Origin: a virus | Length of the DNA stretch: 30,231 bases | Reading direction: 5' to 3' (one strand) | Virus record (IMG/VR): IMGVR_UViG_3300031758_000383 | Coordinates: 1-30,231 of that record | Shown: piece after piece, positions 1 through 8,279 of the stretch | Layout: every line of letters begins with the position of its first letter | How positions within the stretch are numbered: the first letter of the stretch is position 1 | Translations under genes and position numbers: made by a program | Notes under the pieces: model-generated | Told to the model about the DNA's origin: nothing | What the model saw: only the letters and a program-made list of their open reading frames with translations | The model's database searches: none

Positions 1-1054
1 GAGTTGTTTGAGTCGCACTGACGATAGGTACATTGAACTCCACGGCAAGTCCTCGTAACTCTTCTGCGATTGCTTTGATATAGGTATAAGAATTGACGTT
101 GGCTCCATACTTCATCCTCGAAGACATGCAGATGTTTAGATAATCAATATAGATGATATCTGGTTTAAAGTTCTTCTTGATCTTCAATTCATTAAGAAGA
201 TGCCTGAAGTTTGCAGATCCAGCACAGGCTGTTGGATATTCTTTAACAATCAACTTGCCTGTAGTCTTAGACATAAGCTTCTCGATCTTACCCTTATAAG
301 ATTGTAGTGGTATGATCTCGAGCTGATCGAGAGGGATATCAAGAAGGTTAGAATCAATACGTTCAGCGATGCGTTCTTCTGCCATTTCCATCGTGATGTA
401 AAGGACGTTATATCCCTTAGTCAAGTTAGATGCAGCACAATGACACATAAACAATGACTTACCAACACCAGTACCAGCAAGAGCAATGTTTAGTGTCTTG
501 TTTGGTAATCCGCCGCCAGTAATTTCATTGAAGTAGTGCAAGTCGAACGGGATTCGACTTTCTTTCTTGTGGTAAAACTCATAACGTGCATCCGAGTCTT
601 CAAGGAAGTCATGCCCAATATGCGTATCAAAAGATACTGCAAGTGCATCTGATAAGATCTGTGGAATGGCCCCTTTAGAGGCTTTCCCACTCTTATCATC
701 CAATATTTGAATGGAGGCCATGATCGCGTTGTAGACCGCTTTTTCTTGACAGAACTTTTCTGTTTGGTCAAGTAACCATTGGATTTCAGTCTTCTCATCC
801 GGTTTTAGCTCCGAGATCTTATCACGAGTCTTCTTAAATACTTCTTCATTGATACCATCTTTGTTTGATAGATCGATGATTAGTGCTTCTTTAGTTGGGA
901 ATGTGTTGTACTTCTTAACATACTCATCAACAAGATTAAATGCTAATTTATCAGAATAATCTTGAAAGTATTCTTCTTTCAAAAAAGGTATAACTTTTCT
1001 ACCGTAATCTTCGTTTGTTAGAAGATTACCAAAGATTAGTTGTTCAATAGCCAT
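1..1054 (-). CDS. 41: Replicative DNA helicase, T4 gp41-like (partial, C-terminus beyond window)
   Basis: DnaB-family hexameric helicase that would unwind DNA at the phage fork. The reading frame is open from an ATG at 1052-1054 to the left window edge (about 351 codons; T4 gp41 is about 475), so the C-terminal quarter is missing because of the window and not because the gene is broken. The Walker A motif GTGVGKS is at about residues 194-200, preceded by the ITGGGLPNKTLN stretch typical of the RecA-like core. A Walker B-like IIYIDYLNI follows, and the visible part ends in NVPIVSATQTT, the sensor region of this family. The order polymerase, UvsX, small gene, helicase fits T4 synteny. Family call is strong; substrate specificity is inferred. 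Confidence 0.93.
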   Translation of the reverse strand, partial: MAIEQLIFGNLLTNEDYGRKVIPFLKEEYFQDYSDKLAFNLVDEYVKKYNTFPTKEALIIDLSNKDGINEEVFKKTRDKISELKPDEKTEIQWLLDQTEKFCQEKAVYNAIMASIQILDDKSGKASKGAIPQILSDALAVSFDTHIGHDFLEDSDARYEFYHKKESRIPFDLHYFNEITGGGLPNKTLNIALAGTGVGKSLFMCHCAASNLTKGYNVLYITMEMAEERIAERIDSNLLDIPLDQLEIIPLQSYKGKIEKLMSKTTGKLIVKEYPTACAGSANFRHLLNELKIKKNFKPDIIYIDYLNICMSSRMKYGANVNSYTYIKAIAEELRGLAVEFNVPIVSATQTT

Positions 1055-1063
1055 TCGTTTTCC

Positions 1064-1279
1064 TTAGTAGCTAATTTGAAGATCTTTTAGACTAAAAACA
1101 CCAATTACCCAATTCTCTGCAGCATCTTCGACATAATGCATAGATCGATCTGGAAATACACGGTGTTCTTCAATATCATTAATCTTATAGATTACACCAT
1201 AATCGTTTCCATCATGCACTACGCGTGCACTACGATTGGAATATTCATCAACACCCTTGTACTCATGCAGCGTCTTCAT
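1064..1279 (-). CDS. Hypothetical 71-aa protein between uvsX and helicase
   Basis: Small acidic protein beginning MKTLHEYKGVDEY. The start was chosen because GGAGG lies 6 nt upstream of this ATG; another ATG directly before it would leave only 3 nt. Its first codons overlap the end of uvsX by 17 bases, so the two are probably translationally coupled. In T4 the gene between uvsX and 41 is gene 40 (a head-assembly chaperone of 114 residues). This product is shorter and shows no similarity I can recognise, so only the position is shared. Function unknown. Confidence 0.72.
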   Translation of the reverse strand: MKTLHEYKGVDEYSNRSARVVHDGNDYGVIYKINDIEEHRVFPDRSMHYVEDAAENWVIGVFSLKDLQISY

Positions 1280-2312
1280 CATCAACCTCCATGATTGAAC
1301 CAACTGCCATCTTATAAGTATTTTTGATATAATCAGCAAAATCTGTATCCTGGAACATCTTGGTCCAAAATTCTTTATTATCTACAATGTCGCCAGCACG
1401 CATTGAAGGCTGTCTGACTTCGCCTGTTTCTTTATCTACGGTAGCATACCAACCAGCTTTAGGCTTAACAATGTAGCCACCATCAATAGCAACATCCAAT
1501 AGGCCAGACCACCTATTAATACCTCCATCATAACTGACCGTGATAGGGATCTTAGACTTTTCTTTAACATAACGGGACTTCTCCACGTTGATTACGAAAT
1601 GGTAGCCAGAGATACCATCCGCATCTTTTTCCTGTTGACGACCAAGGATCCAGATATTATCTGATCCATAGTAAGATCCAGTACCACCGCCAACGATATC
1701 CTTAGGATAGAGACCGATCTCCTTATATGTATGGTTGATCACTATCATAGGAATATCTTTAAGAGAAAGATGTGGTGTAATCATACGGAAGAGTGACTTA
1801 AGTTGTTTAGCACGAGACATGTCAGCAACTGACTTACCATCAAGTGCATCCTCAACTTCTTTCTTAGAAGCAAGGTTACCAATAGAGTCGATGATAATCA
1901 TGACATGATCATTGCGATCAAGCTCTTTCATCTGAGCCATAATATCAAACTTCAATTCTTCGATGTCGGTGATAGGAGTATGCACAACAGACTCAAAAGG
2001 AATATTAAAGGTACTAAAATAGGACTGAGGAGTGCCGAACTCAGAATCGTAAAAAAGAACAATGCCATCTTTGTACTTCCTTAGAAAGGATGATGCCATT
2101 AAAAGAGCAAAGCCAGTCTTAAAGTGCTTAGATGGTCCAGCAAGCATTGTAAGGCCGGGTGTGATACCACCATCAACTGAGCCAGACAACGCAACGTTGA
2201 TCATGGGTACAGGAGTAGGGATCATATCCTTCTTTGCAAAGACTTTACTGTCAAGTAGAGTAGATGTAAGATCAATCGTAGAATTCTTAATAAGCTTATC
2301 TTTAAGTGACAT
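1263..2312 (-). CDS. uvsX: UvsX-like RecA family recombinase
   Basis: Strand-exchange ATPase of 349 residues that would coat single-stranded DNA and drive recombination-dependent replication. The Walker A motif GPSKHFKT is at residues 59-66, close to the UvsX form GPSKSFKS and unlike the GPESSGKT of bacterial RecA. The Walker B strand VMIIIDSIGNL is around residues 137-147. The VINVEKSRYVKEKSKIP segment matches the L2 and post-L2 region of UvsX proteins. It has an acidic C-terminal tail (MEVDDEDAA), as in T4 UvsX. The start ATG at 2312 has AGGAG at good spacing. It lies in a leftward operon with polymerase and helicase. Confidence 0.95.
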   Translation of the reverse strand: MSLKDKLIKNSTIDLTSTLLDSKVFAKKDMIPTPVPMINVALSGSVDGGITPGLTMLAGPSKHFKTGFALLMASSFLRKYKDGIVLFYDSEFGTPQSYFSTFNIPFESVVHTPITDIEELKFDIMAQMKELDRNDHVMIIIDSIGNLASKKEVEDALDGKSVADMSRAKQLKSLFRMITPHLSLKDIPMIVINHTYKEIGLYPKDIVGGGTGSYYGSDNIWILGRQQEKDADGISGYHFVINVEKSRYVKEKSKIPITVSYDGGINRWSGLLDVAIDGGYIVKPKAGWYATVDKETGEVRQPSMRAGDIVDNKEFWTKMFQDTDFADYIKNTYKMAVGSIMEVDDEDAA

Positions 2313-2320
2313 AACGACTC

Positions 2321-3121
2321 CTATTTGTCAAGTACTTTATCATCAATTTCTAATATACCAATATTTTGCTCTTTTGTAAACCGTTTTTGATTAGTTATAC
2401 CAATATTTGCTGCTATTAAGAGTACGATAGCGAGAGGATCAAAAACAAAAACAAGAAGAAGAATGACCATCCTAACACTTCTTTCAAGGTTATCAACAGA
2501 CTGTACTTCATATATGAGCTCAGAAATGTATTTGAGTGGTCCAACTTCTGCTTCGAGTTTTTTGATATCAGATTCAAGTCTAATTCTTTGTTCTGTATAT
2601 GTGGATATATTTTTGACATGATCGTCTTTCCTTTTGACGAGTGATTCTCTCGTCTTTCTCTGCTGGTCAGCAGCTTTGAGTGCTGTTGCTGCTTGTCCAC
2701 GATCAGTCATCTTATTTAATGCAGCATCAATTTGTTGTATCTGTTTGTCTAAGTCATCTATGCTTTGTTTTTCAAATCCAATCTTAGAGTTTAATATTTG
2801 TATTTGATCAGCAGTGCCAGTATTTAAATTAACTGTCTGGTCAATATGTGCTTTAGATAAGAAACCAAATATACCCATGCTTGTAATAAACATCAATATA
2901 AAAACAGCTGTACTTAAATATGTTTTAATTAGAAACGGTGTTTGCCTCCAGTTTCTATACAACCATGATGCTGTTACTAGTTTACCAACTTCTAATACAG
3001 ATCCCATCACTACAACTGGCCAGAACGCTGACGCAAATATGGTCGTGAGACCTATGATTGAATAGTAGCCAGAGACACCCGATAGAGCTAAGGCTACTGC
3101 GAGTGCCAGATAGTTTATCAT
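2321..3121 (-). CDS. Membrane protein with central coiled coil, unknown function
   Basis: 266-residue integral membrane protein. Hydrophobic segments lie at about residues 3-22, 27-48, 63-88 and 213-240. Between the third and fourth is a charged, heptad-like stretch (about 95-205, rich in Q, K, E and D) that reads as a long coiled coil. With four segments, both ends and the coil would face the same side of the inner membrane. Its start overlaps the stop of the preceding gene as ATGA, so it is co-translated with the replication genes. Similar membrane and coiled-coil proteins are seen beside replication genes in other T4-like phages, but no role is known to me. Confidence 0.8.
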   Translation of the reverse strand: MINYLALAVALALSGVSGYYSIIGLTTIFASAFWPVVVMGSVLEVGKLVTASWLYRNWRQTPFLIKTYLSTAVFILMFITSMGIFGFLSKAHIDQTVNLNTGTADQIQILNSKIGFEKQSIDDLDKQIQQIDAALNKMTDRGQAATALKAADQQRKTRESLVKRKDDHVKNISTYTEQRIRLESDIKKLEAEVGPLKYISELIYEVQSVDNLERSVRMVILLLVFVFDPLAIVLLIAANIGITNQKRFTKEQNIGILEIDDKVLDK

Positions 3122-3396
3122 CCGTCTACGTAAGTATTAATTTTCTTTATGAAAGCTTGGATCCTTGCAGATCGATCGGGCCAGAGGATATATTCTTTAT
3201 TAGGATCTTTTGATAAGTTTTGTAGTAAAGGCATGATCATATCTCTTAGTCCGTGTAACTTATCTTGAGCTTCAGCAGTCTTTTGTTCTACTGCTTTAGA
3301 TTGTTGTTCTACTACTTTTTTTAGTTGTTCTTCGTGGGCTTTTAGTTCTGACTCAGATACAAGACTAAAGCCAAAATCGTCATCATTTAATTTCAT
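3118..3396 (-). CDS. Conserved small phage protein (DDFGFSLVSE type), coiled coil
   Basis: 92-residue protein starting MKLNDDDFGFSLVSESEL, followed by a Q/K/E-rich helix (about residues 17-50) and a C-terminal IQAFIKKINTYVDG segment. The start overlaps the polymerase stop (ATGA), with GAGG about 10 nt upstream; a TTG three codons earlier would sit too close to that site. The amino-terminal signature is one I recognise from small proteins near gp43 and uvsX in T4-like phages of cyanobacteria and other hosts; the function is not known. Overlaps with both neighbours indicate a translationally coupled unit. Confidence 0.8.
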   Translation of the reverse strand: MKLNDDDFGFSLVSESELKAHEEQLKKVVEQQSKAVEQKTAEAQDKLHGLRDMIMPLLQNLSKDPNKEYILWPDRSARIQAFIKKINTYVDG

Positions 3397-5906
3397 GCGA
3401 ACCAATCCTCTAACGTAGATATCTTCTTATTATTTACTTTCCAGTGTAGTACATCAAGTATAGACTTGATCGGATCAAGGAAAGCTCTATCAAATTGCTT
3501 ATCATAGTCAATGTATTTATTAATCTCAAGTTGTTTAGGCATAGCAGAATTTGTAGCTATGACGTTTTCTTGTCTTGTGATAGGATTAGGAGTAATAAGA
3601 TATGCAAACTTGATCTTATCACCATTAGCAATTGGCTGATGCTTCTTCTCGAGACCTGCATCTTTAATTACTTTATTGTAGAGGAGAGATGCTCTAACTT
3701 GGATCGGCAGAGATTTCTGATCAAGCTTGTAGTGAAGAGGGAATGTACTACCACCATCATTCTTACGAAAGTAAATCATCTTAACACTACGAGGAAATGC
3801 TACTTCTTCGAACTCCATGTTATAGAACCTATCTCTAAAATCTTCAATGAAGTTAAGGACAGTTTTCTGATCAGTATTCATGATGAGTTCTAGTGTTTTC
3901 TTAATGTTCTCACGGCAAGATGCGGGTGTAGATGAACGAACTGCTTCGATACCCATGATCTTAAGTTCTGGCTTTTCATACTGCACACCCTCGCTATTCC
4001 ATACGTTGAGGATGTACATCTTCTTTGCTTTCCAGATACCTTTATTAGCGATGTTCTCTCGCTTCATCTGCATCTTCTGTTGATATGCATTCATCATGTC
4101 AGCAAGGTCTTGATACGACTTATTGATATAAGGCTGTATCTTCTGTTCACAGAATGCATCAAGCGCTCTAACTACCTCGTGATCATCTGTCATTTCCAAC
4201 TTCTCAACGAGAGGACCCATGTTGACATACACCGAGTCAGTATCAGATGCAATCACATAGTCTTTATTATCCGTCTTGAGCATCTTGTTGAAGTATGCAT
4301 TAATCTTCTGTTCGATCCAACGGATCGATAGCTGACCAGAAGTTGTGATTGCCTCCGCGTGATTAAAGTTGAACCACCTGAAGTATTGGTTACCCAACGC
4401 ACCATATGCCGAGTTGAGCTGGATCTTTTTGGCAAGCTGGAGATTGTGATAACGCGATGCAAGTTTTTCGTCATCTTTGCTTTTCGTTTCTTTGAATCTT
4501 TTCTTGGCTTCAAGCATCTTGTCTTTGTAGATAACACGATCATTGTACATCTTCTCCATGAGTTGAGGCAAGAATCCTTGTGTGTCTTTACGGTACATAC
4601 AACCATTGGCTGCATAAGCTACCATGCCATCACGATATTCCCAATTACCTTCTAGCAAATAATCGATTGAAGGAAATTGTGTACGACCAACAAAGGTTTC
4701 TGGTGAGATATTATATTGCATGATAAGGTGTGGATAAAGAGAGTTCAAGTCGAAAGATACAACCCATTTATGCATACCTACCTGCGGGTCTTTAACATAG
4801 CCACCAACGAGAGTGTCGTAGTTATCTTCGATCTTTTGCTGCGGGATGACGATCTTCTGATCCAACAGGTAGTTGTGGATGATAACATCCCACGGTCGAA
4901 CTGTAGTTAGTGTATCCATATAGTTGACTTTGGCATCATATGCAAGCGCAAACACCTGCTTAATAAAACCAAGCTTATCTTCAAGACGGTCTACGAGCAC
5001 ACAGTCGTGAATGTTATAGTCGATGAACTTCTCGTAGTCTTTCTTGTAAAGATCCAAGAGACTATCATATTCAGAGTAATCGAGCTTACGTTCACCAAGG
5101 ACGATGTTAGCGATATGGTCTAGACGATACGATTCTTGGTTAGTAAATGAAAACTTCTTATAGAGATGCATGTAGTCAAGGATAGTTACACCAGCAGGAA
5201 CGAATGCTTGGTTCTTCTGGTCTCGAACGATGATCTCTTTCTCGTCGAGGAACTTCCACGGCGAAAGCTTCTTGGCTTCTTTCTCGCCAAGCTGGCCGAT
5301 GATACGGTTAACGATATACGGTACGTCAAAGAACTCTACGTTCCAACCAGTCAATACATCTGGTGTCCAGTCAGGATGATTCCATGCAAGGATAAACTTA
5401 GCAAGCAGATCTTTCTCATCTTTACAAAGGACATATGAAACATCATCAGACTTTGGCTTATAGTAACCACAACCAAACACGATGCTACGACCATTCTTAC
5501 GAAGAGAGATAGCAGTGATTGGTTTAGATGCTTGCTTGATATCCGGAAAGCCGTCATCGCTAGCTACCTCGATATCGATAGTCACTACTGAAACTAGTTC
5601 AGGATCGTAGTCGATCTGACCGGGATACTCATCATTGATGAATACGTATGGGTAGTTAGTTAGACCATAGAACTTGAAGTTAGATACGTCGCCATATTGC
5701 TTGACGAAGTCACGCGCTTCTCGCATAGAACTAAAGTTGATCTTGCCAACTTTCTTGTTGTCGAGAGTTAAATATTCGCCCTTATCAGAAGGGATGAAGA
5801 GGTAGGGTTGATAGTCTACCTCTTCACTAATGCGTTTACCGTTTTGATATCCACGTAGATAAATCTTGTTACCACGTGCATAGAAGTTTGTATAGAAACG
5901 TGACAT
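3393..5906 (-). CDS. 43: Family B DNA polymerase, T4 gp43-like
   Basis: Replicative DNA polymerase of 837 residues (T4 gp43 is 898) with proofreading. Exonuclease motifs: ExoI DIEVAS with D111 and E113, ExoII NVEFFDVPYI with D194, ExoIII YNIHD with Y297 and D301. Polymerase motifs: A, FDLNSLYPHLI with D386; B, KKIQLNSAYGALGN (493-506); C, ASDTDSVYV with the DTD triad at 555-557. All catalytic acids are present, so both activities should be intact. The start ATG at 5906 has GAGGT upstream, and a good sigma70-type promoter lies in the 63-bp gap before it. It heads the leftward polymerase-uvsX-helicase series. Confidence 0.97.
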   Translation of the reverse strand: MSRFYTNFYARGNKIYLRGYQNGKRISEEVDYQPYLFIPSDKGEYLTLDNKKVGKINFSSMREARDFVKQYGDVSNFKFYGLTNYPYVFINDEYPGQIDYDPELVSVVTIDIEVASDDGFPDIKQASKPITAISLRKNGRSIVFGCGYYKPKSDDVSYVLCKDEKDLLAKFILAWNHPDWTPDVLTGWNVEFFDVPYIVNRIIGQLGEKEAKKLSPWKFLDEKEIIVRDQKNQAFVPAGVTILDYMHLYKKFSFTNQESYRLDHIANIVLGERKLDYSEYDSLLDLYKKDYEKFIDYNIHDCVLVDRLEDKLGFIKQVFALAYDAKVNYMDTLTTVRPWDVIIHNYLLDQKIVIPQQKIEDNYDTLVGGYVKDPQVGMHKWVVSFDLNSLYPHLIMQYNISPETFVGRTQFPSIDYLLEGNWEYRDGMVAYAANGCMYRKDTQGFLPQLMEKMYNDRVIYKDKMLEAKKRFKETKSKDDEKLASRYHNLQLAKKIQLNSAYGALGNQYFRWFNFNHAEAITTSGQLSIRWIEQKINAYFNKMLKTDNKDYVIASDTDSVYVNMGPLVEKLEMTDDHEVVRALDAFCEQKIQPYINKSYQDLADMMNAYQQKMQMKRENIANKGIWKAKKMYILNVWNSEGVQYEKPELKIMGIEAVRSSTPASCRENIKKTLELIMNTDQKTVLNFIEDFRDRFYNMEFEEVAFPRSVKMIYFRKNDGGSTFPLHYKLDQKSLPIQVRASLLYNKVIKDAGLEKKHQPIANGDKIKFAYLITPNPITRQENVIATNSAMPKQLEINKYIDYDKQFDRAFLDPIKSILDVLHWKVNNKKISTLEDWFA

Positions 5907-5940
5907 TAAATGCTACCTCAAGACTGTCAATTATAGGCAT

Positions 5941-5969
5941 ATTATAACATATTTTAGATCAGAAGTAAA
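5941..5969 (-). promoter_or_regulatory. Predicted sigma70-type promoter of the polymerase gene
   Basis: Read on the minus strand, TTTACT (5964-5969) and TATAAT (5941-5946) are separated by 17 bp. It lies in the gap between the holin stop and the polymerase start, giving a leader of roughly 30 nt. Confidence 0.55.
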
Positions 5970-6437
5970 TTACTGTTTACCAGCTATCTTCTCTTGTCCA
6001 CGTGTCCAAGCAGCAACACCAAGGATGGCACCGAATGCCATGTGAATCAATCCACCATTATCAAGTGTGATTGACTTCCACGGGATGTATGTCATGCCTT
6101 TTAAGAATTGTGGCATGAACATCGCGATGATTGGAAAAGCAACGAAGTCACAGAAACACATGATCATGTAAAGCCAGCCCATAGCTGGTCTCCACATTGA
6201 TTTCATCCACGGTTCTTCTTGCTTAGCGTTTTCCGCTTTCCATTTTTCTCTTTCTAATTCAATGGCTGCAAGTTGTGCTGCCTCTGAAACTTGTGGTGTT
6301 GCGCTTGGTCTTGATGGACCAGTATCAACATAACTAGTTTGTATAGATGCAGCTGCACCCTTTGTTGCGGGTGGTAGCTGATCCATCGCAGGCTTTGGTG
6401 CTACTGGTTCGTCGTCTAGTGTACCGAATTTAGGCAT
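5970..6437 (-). CDS. Holin-like protein (three-TM, GTA-holin type)
   Basis: 155-residue protein with a soluble Ala/Pro/Gln-rich N-terminal half. The C-terminal half resembles the three-TM GTA-holin family: PWMKSMWRPAMGWLYMIM, then a second segment through FPIIAMFMPQF, then NGGLIHMAFGAILGVAAW ending in a charged TRGQEKIAGKQ tail. A holin would permeabilise the inner membrane at lysis. It follows the endolysin gene directly: the endolysin TAA overlaps the first of two tandem ATGs. The second ATG (6437) has GGAGG at 6 nt and is preferred. Family call rests on the W..AMGWLY and FGAILGVAAWTRG signatures. Timing of lysis is not inferable. Confidence 0.75.
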   Translation of the reverse strand: MPKFGTLDDEPVAPKPAMDQLPPATKGAAASIQTSYVDTGPSRPSATPQVSEAAQLAAIELEREKWKAENAKQEEPWMKSMWRPAMGWLYMIMCFCDFVAFPIIAMFMPQFLKGMTYIPWKSITLDNGGLIHMAFGAILGVAAWTRGQEKIAGKQ

Positions 6438-6439
6438 CA

Positions 6440-7060
6440 TTAACCTCCAAAGATTTCTAAGGCTGCTTCATAATGATGCTTACGGTCTTCAAGACCTATT
6501 GTTCCACCGTTGATTTTTTTAGTTACAGTTAGGATATCATCCTTATCTGCCCATTGATTGAGTTCACGTGAATCCCAGAACCAACCTGCAGACCATGCTG
6601 CACCCTCTTCCGTTTCTAACCATGTAGCTGCTTCTTGTAACTCCATGTTCATATCAGAAGCGAATGCTTGATAGTTGCTTTTGCCTGTTAATTGAATAAG
6701 ACCACGACCGCAGTAGCGGTAACCATCACCAGACTCAGGAGGACCGTTGCCCATTCTACTTGCGTAGACGAGGTTAGCAATCTTCTCTGGATTCTTGGCA
6801 TACTCGTTTGGGTTCTTACCACGAAAATACTTCGGGAACACTTTTACGAGTGTCTCCGCCCTGTAGTTTAAGTTCTCCTTCCTAGCGCGTAGGCCACCAG
6901 ATTCATGGCCTACTTGTGCTAAGAACATTGATATTCTTCTTGGATTATTGATCTCATAGAATTCCATTACTTCATTTAATGAATCTACGAATGCTTGAAC
7001 GATGTCTTCGTCAGTGTCTTCAAAAAACTCATTCAACTGTTCAAATGTTACTAAAGCCAT
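6440..7060 (-). CDS. Endolysin, GH19 chitinase-like muramidase
   Basis: 206-residue glycoside hydrolase family 19 domain spanning almost the whole protein, without signal peptide or separate wall-binding domain, as in many Gram-negative phage lysins. The active-site region FLAQVGHESGG carries the likely general acid E53; E62 in KENLNY fits the second catalytic position. YRYCGRGLIQLTGKSNY is the family signature, and TKKINGGTIGLEDRKHHY the C-terminal one. It would cleave the glycan strands of peptidoglycan after the holin opens the membrane. The ATG at 7060 has AGGAG 5 nt upstream. The holin overlap supports a lysis cassette; the spanins sit 2 kb away on the other strand. Confidence 0.93.
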   Translation of the reverse strand: MALVTFEQLNEFFEDTDEDIVQAFVDSLNEVMEFYEINNPRRISMFLAQVGHESGGLRARKENLNYRAETLVKVFPKYFRGKNPNEYAKNPEKIANLVYASRMGNGPPESGDGYRYCGRGLIQLTGKSNYQAFASDMNMELQEAATWLETEEGAAWSAGWFWDSRELNQWADKDDILTVTKKINGGTIGLEDRKHHYEAALEIFGG

Positions 7061-7110
7061 TTTAATCTCCTATATCGTAATCAGATCATAATATAGGGAT
7101 TCATCATGGC

Positions 7111-7209
7111 TTATTTATGATTTAAGAACGCTCCAGTTTTAGTATGCCACTGATCTTGCAAATCTTTAATCTCTAATATTAGTTCGTAAATGAACTTAAA
7201 CATGTTCAT
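7111..7209 (-). CDS. Possible 32-aa ORF downstream of the DUF1127-like gene
   Basis: A 32-codon frame starting MNMFKFIYELILEIKD overlaps the stop of the preceding small gene as ATGA, the coupling seen throughout this genome. It is amphipathic and ends GAFLNHK. There is no independent ribosome-binding site and no similarity I recognise. The only support is position and overlap. Confidence 0.35.
   Translation of the reverse strand: MNMFKFIYELILEIKDLQDQWHTKTGAFLNHK
7112..7119 (-). promoter_or_regulatory. Possible T4-type late promoter for the lysis genes
   Basis: On the minus strand the octamer is CATAAATA, one base from the T4 late consensus TATAAATA, about 50 nt before the endolysin start. 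Late expression of lysis genes is expected, but one mismatch makes this a weak call. Confidence 0.3.
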
Positions 7210-7370
7210 GACCTTGCAAAGTGCTTGGCAGCTTCAAACAAGATCTCTTCTCTACTAAGACCAAGACTTTTTAACTCATGATCTGTAAGTGAATTTAACT
7301 GTGAAATTGTTGACACGTATAGTGAATAGTTACTTGCCCATTTGGCAGCAGCTTCTAGTATATTTAACAT
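7206..7370 (-). CDS. 54-aa DUF1127-like protein
   Basis: Short protein beginning MLNILEAAAKWASNY, with the C-terminal core SLTDHELKSLGLSREEI. This matches the L-S-D-x-x-L-x-D-I/L-G-L-S-R-x-D/E-I motif of DUF1127 (YjiS-like) proteins, which are abundant in Rhizobiales and other Alphaproteobacteria and often about 50 residues long. Some bacterial members bind RNA or affect small-RNA turnover and phosphate or virulence physiology. A phage copy may come from the host or mimic a host regulator. It fills a gap between endolysin and Hsp20. The ribosome-binding site is weak (AAGAAAG about 10 nt upstream). Family call rests on the motif alone. Confidence 0.6.
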   Translation of the reverse strand: MLNILEAAAKWASNYSLYVSTISQLNSLTDHELKSLGLSREEILFEAAKHFARS

Positions 7371-7459
7371 TTGTGTAGTCTTTCTTTAGTTCGTATTAAA
7401 TGAAAATGTGGCCAGTTGCTTTTGCCACCAGCCACATGTCACATTATGTCATGATATAA

Positions 7460-7981
7460 TTACTTGTCTTCTACAAGAAGTTCTTTCTTTGACTTCTTTG
7501 AAGCTTCTGTATCTGTGATATCAATCTTCTTTGGCTTCTTATCTTCTGGAATGATATGTTCCAACCAGATCTTAAGGATGCCATTGACCATAGCAGCATT
7601 ATTAACGACAACATTATCAGCTAGTGAGAATGTACGAGTGAATGCACGATCAGCAATTCCCTTGTGAAGGTATTGAACATCAATGCCGTCTTCTGTGAGA
7701 GTTTCGACAGTTGTTTGACCCTTGACAACAAGCTTGTTATCTTCGAGTGTAAGTTCGATATCTTGCTTACCAAACCCTGCAACAGCAAGCTCAACTACAT
7801 AGACGTTATCGTCTGTCTTCTTGAGATTGAATGGAGGGAATGCAGCACCAGCAGTCTTAGAAATGTGTTCTACAGTTTCTGCCATGCGTTGTGCAACTTT
7901 ATCAGCACCAACGAAGAACTTACCAAACTTTTCGAGATCAGCAAAAGAGTGGTCGAATTTATATGTAGGCCAGTTTGTCAT
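7460..7981 (-). CDS. Small heat-shock protein, Hsp20/IbpA-like
   Basis: 173-residue alpha-crystallin-domain chaperone. The N-terminal half is variable. The core starts at about residue 48 with FPPFNLKKTDDNVYVVELAVAG, a close match to IbpA and class A rhizobial sHSPs. YLHKGIADRAFTRTFSLADNV is the central signature and NGILKIWLEHIIPEDKKPKKI the end of the domain; the Lys-rich tail runs to VEDK. It would hold unfolded proteins during infection. Hsp20 genes are common in T4-like phages of cyanobacteria. GGAG precedes the ATG by 7 nt. The roughly 90-nt leader contains a 14-bp palindrome, so an RNA thermometer is conceivable but not shown. Confidence 0.93.
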   Translation of the reverse strand: MTNWPTYKFDHSFADLEKFGKFFVGADKVAQRMAETVEHISKTAGAAFPPFNLKKTDDNVYVVELAVAGFGKQDIELTLEDNKLVVKGQTTVETLTEDGIDVQYLHKGIADRAFTRTFSLADNVVVNNAAMVNGILKIWLEHIIPEDKKPKKIDITDTEASKKSKKELLVEDK

Positions 7982-8011
7982 GTGTTTTCTCCTATTAAGC
8001 GAGTATTATAA

Positions 8012-8025
8012 TAATGGATCCATTA
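8012..8025. repeat. 14-bp perfect palindrome in the Hsp20 leader
   Basis: TAATGGATCCATTA is its own reverse complement, 30 bp upstream of the Hsp20 start. It could be an operator or an RNA hairpin in the leader. No partner protein can be named. Confidence 0.4.
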
Positions 8026-8072
8026 GGCATCCACAATTCTATATATATTCATTCACTTAAAAATGTCAATGG

Positions 8073-8279
8073 TTAGTGTGCATTTCTTGTTTCTTTTGCT
8101 TCAACTGACAGTGACATAGTGTCCATGTGAAAGTAATAAATTGGTGTTAATCCATGTTCTTTAAGTTTTTCACCACCTCGCAACATTAGACCAAAATTAT
8201 TATTAACATCACCCATAGCGCAACACAATGTGTTTGCTTCTTTTAAGATTGATTCTTCAATTTCTTCCATAGTATTCAT
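8073..8279 (-). CDS. Hypothetical 68-aa protein
   Basis: Small acidic N-terminus (MNTMEEIEESILKEANTLCC) followed by a mixed segment with GGEKLKEHGLTPIYYF. The first ATG overlaps the TGA of the upstream 194-aa gene (TGATG), and GAGGA lies about 11 nt upstream; a start three codons later is also possible. No recognised domain. It is the last gene of a three-gene overlapping unit (8860-9057, 8279-8863, 8073-8279). Confidence 0.68.
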   Translation of the reverse strand: MNTMEEIEESILKEANTLCCAMGDVNNNFGLMLRGGEKLKEHGLTPIYYFHMDTMSLSVEAKETRNAH

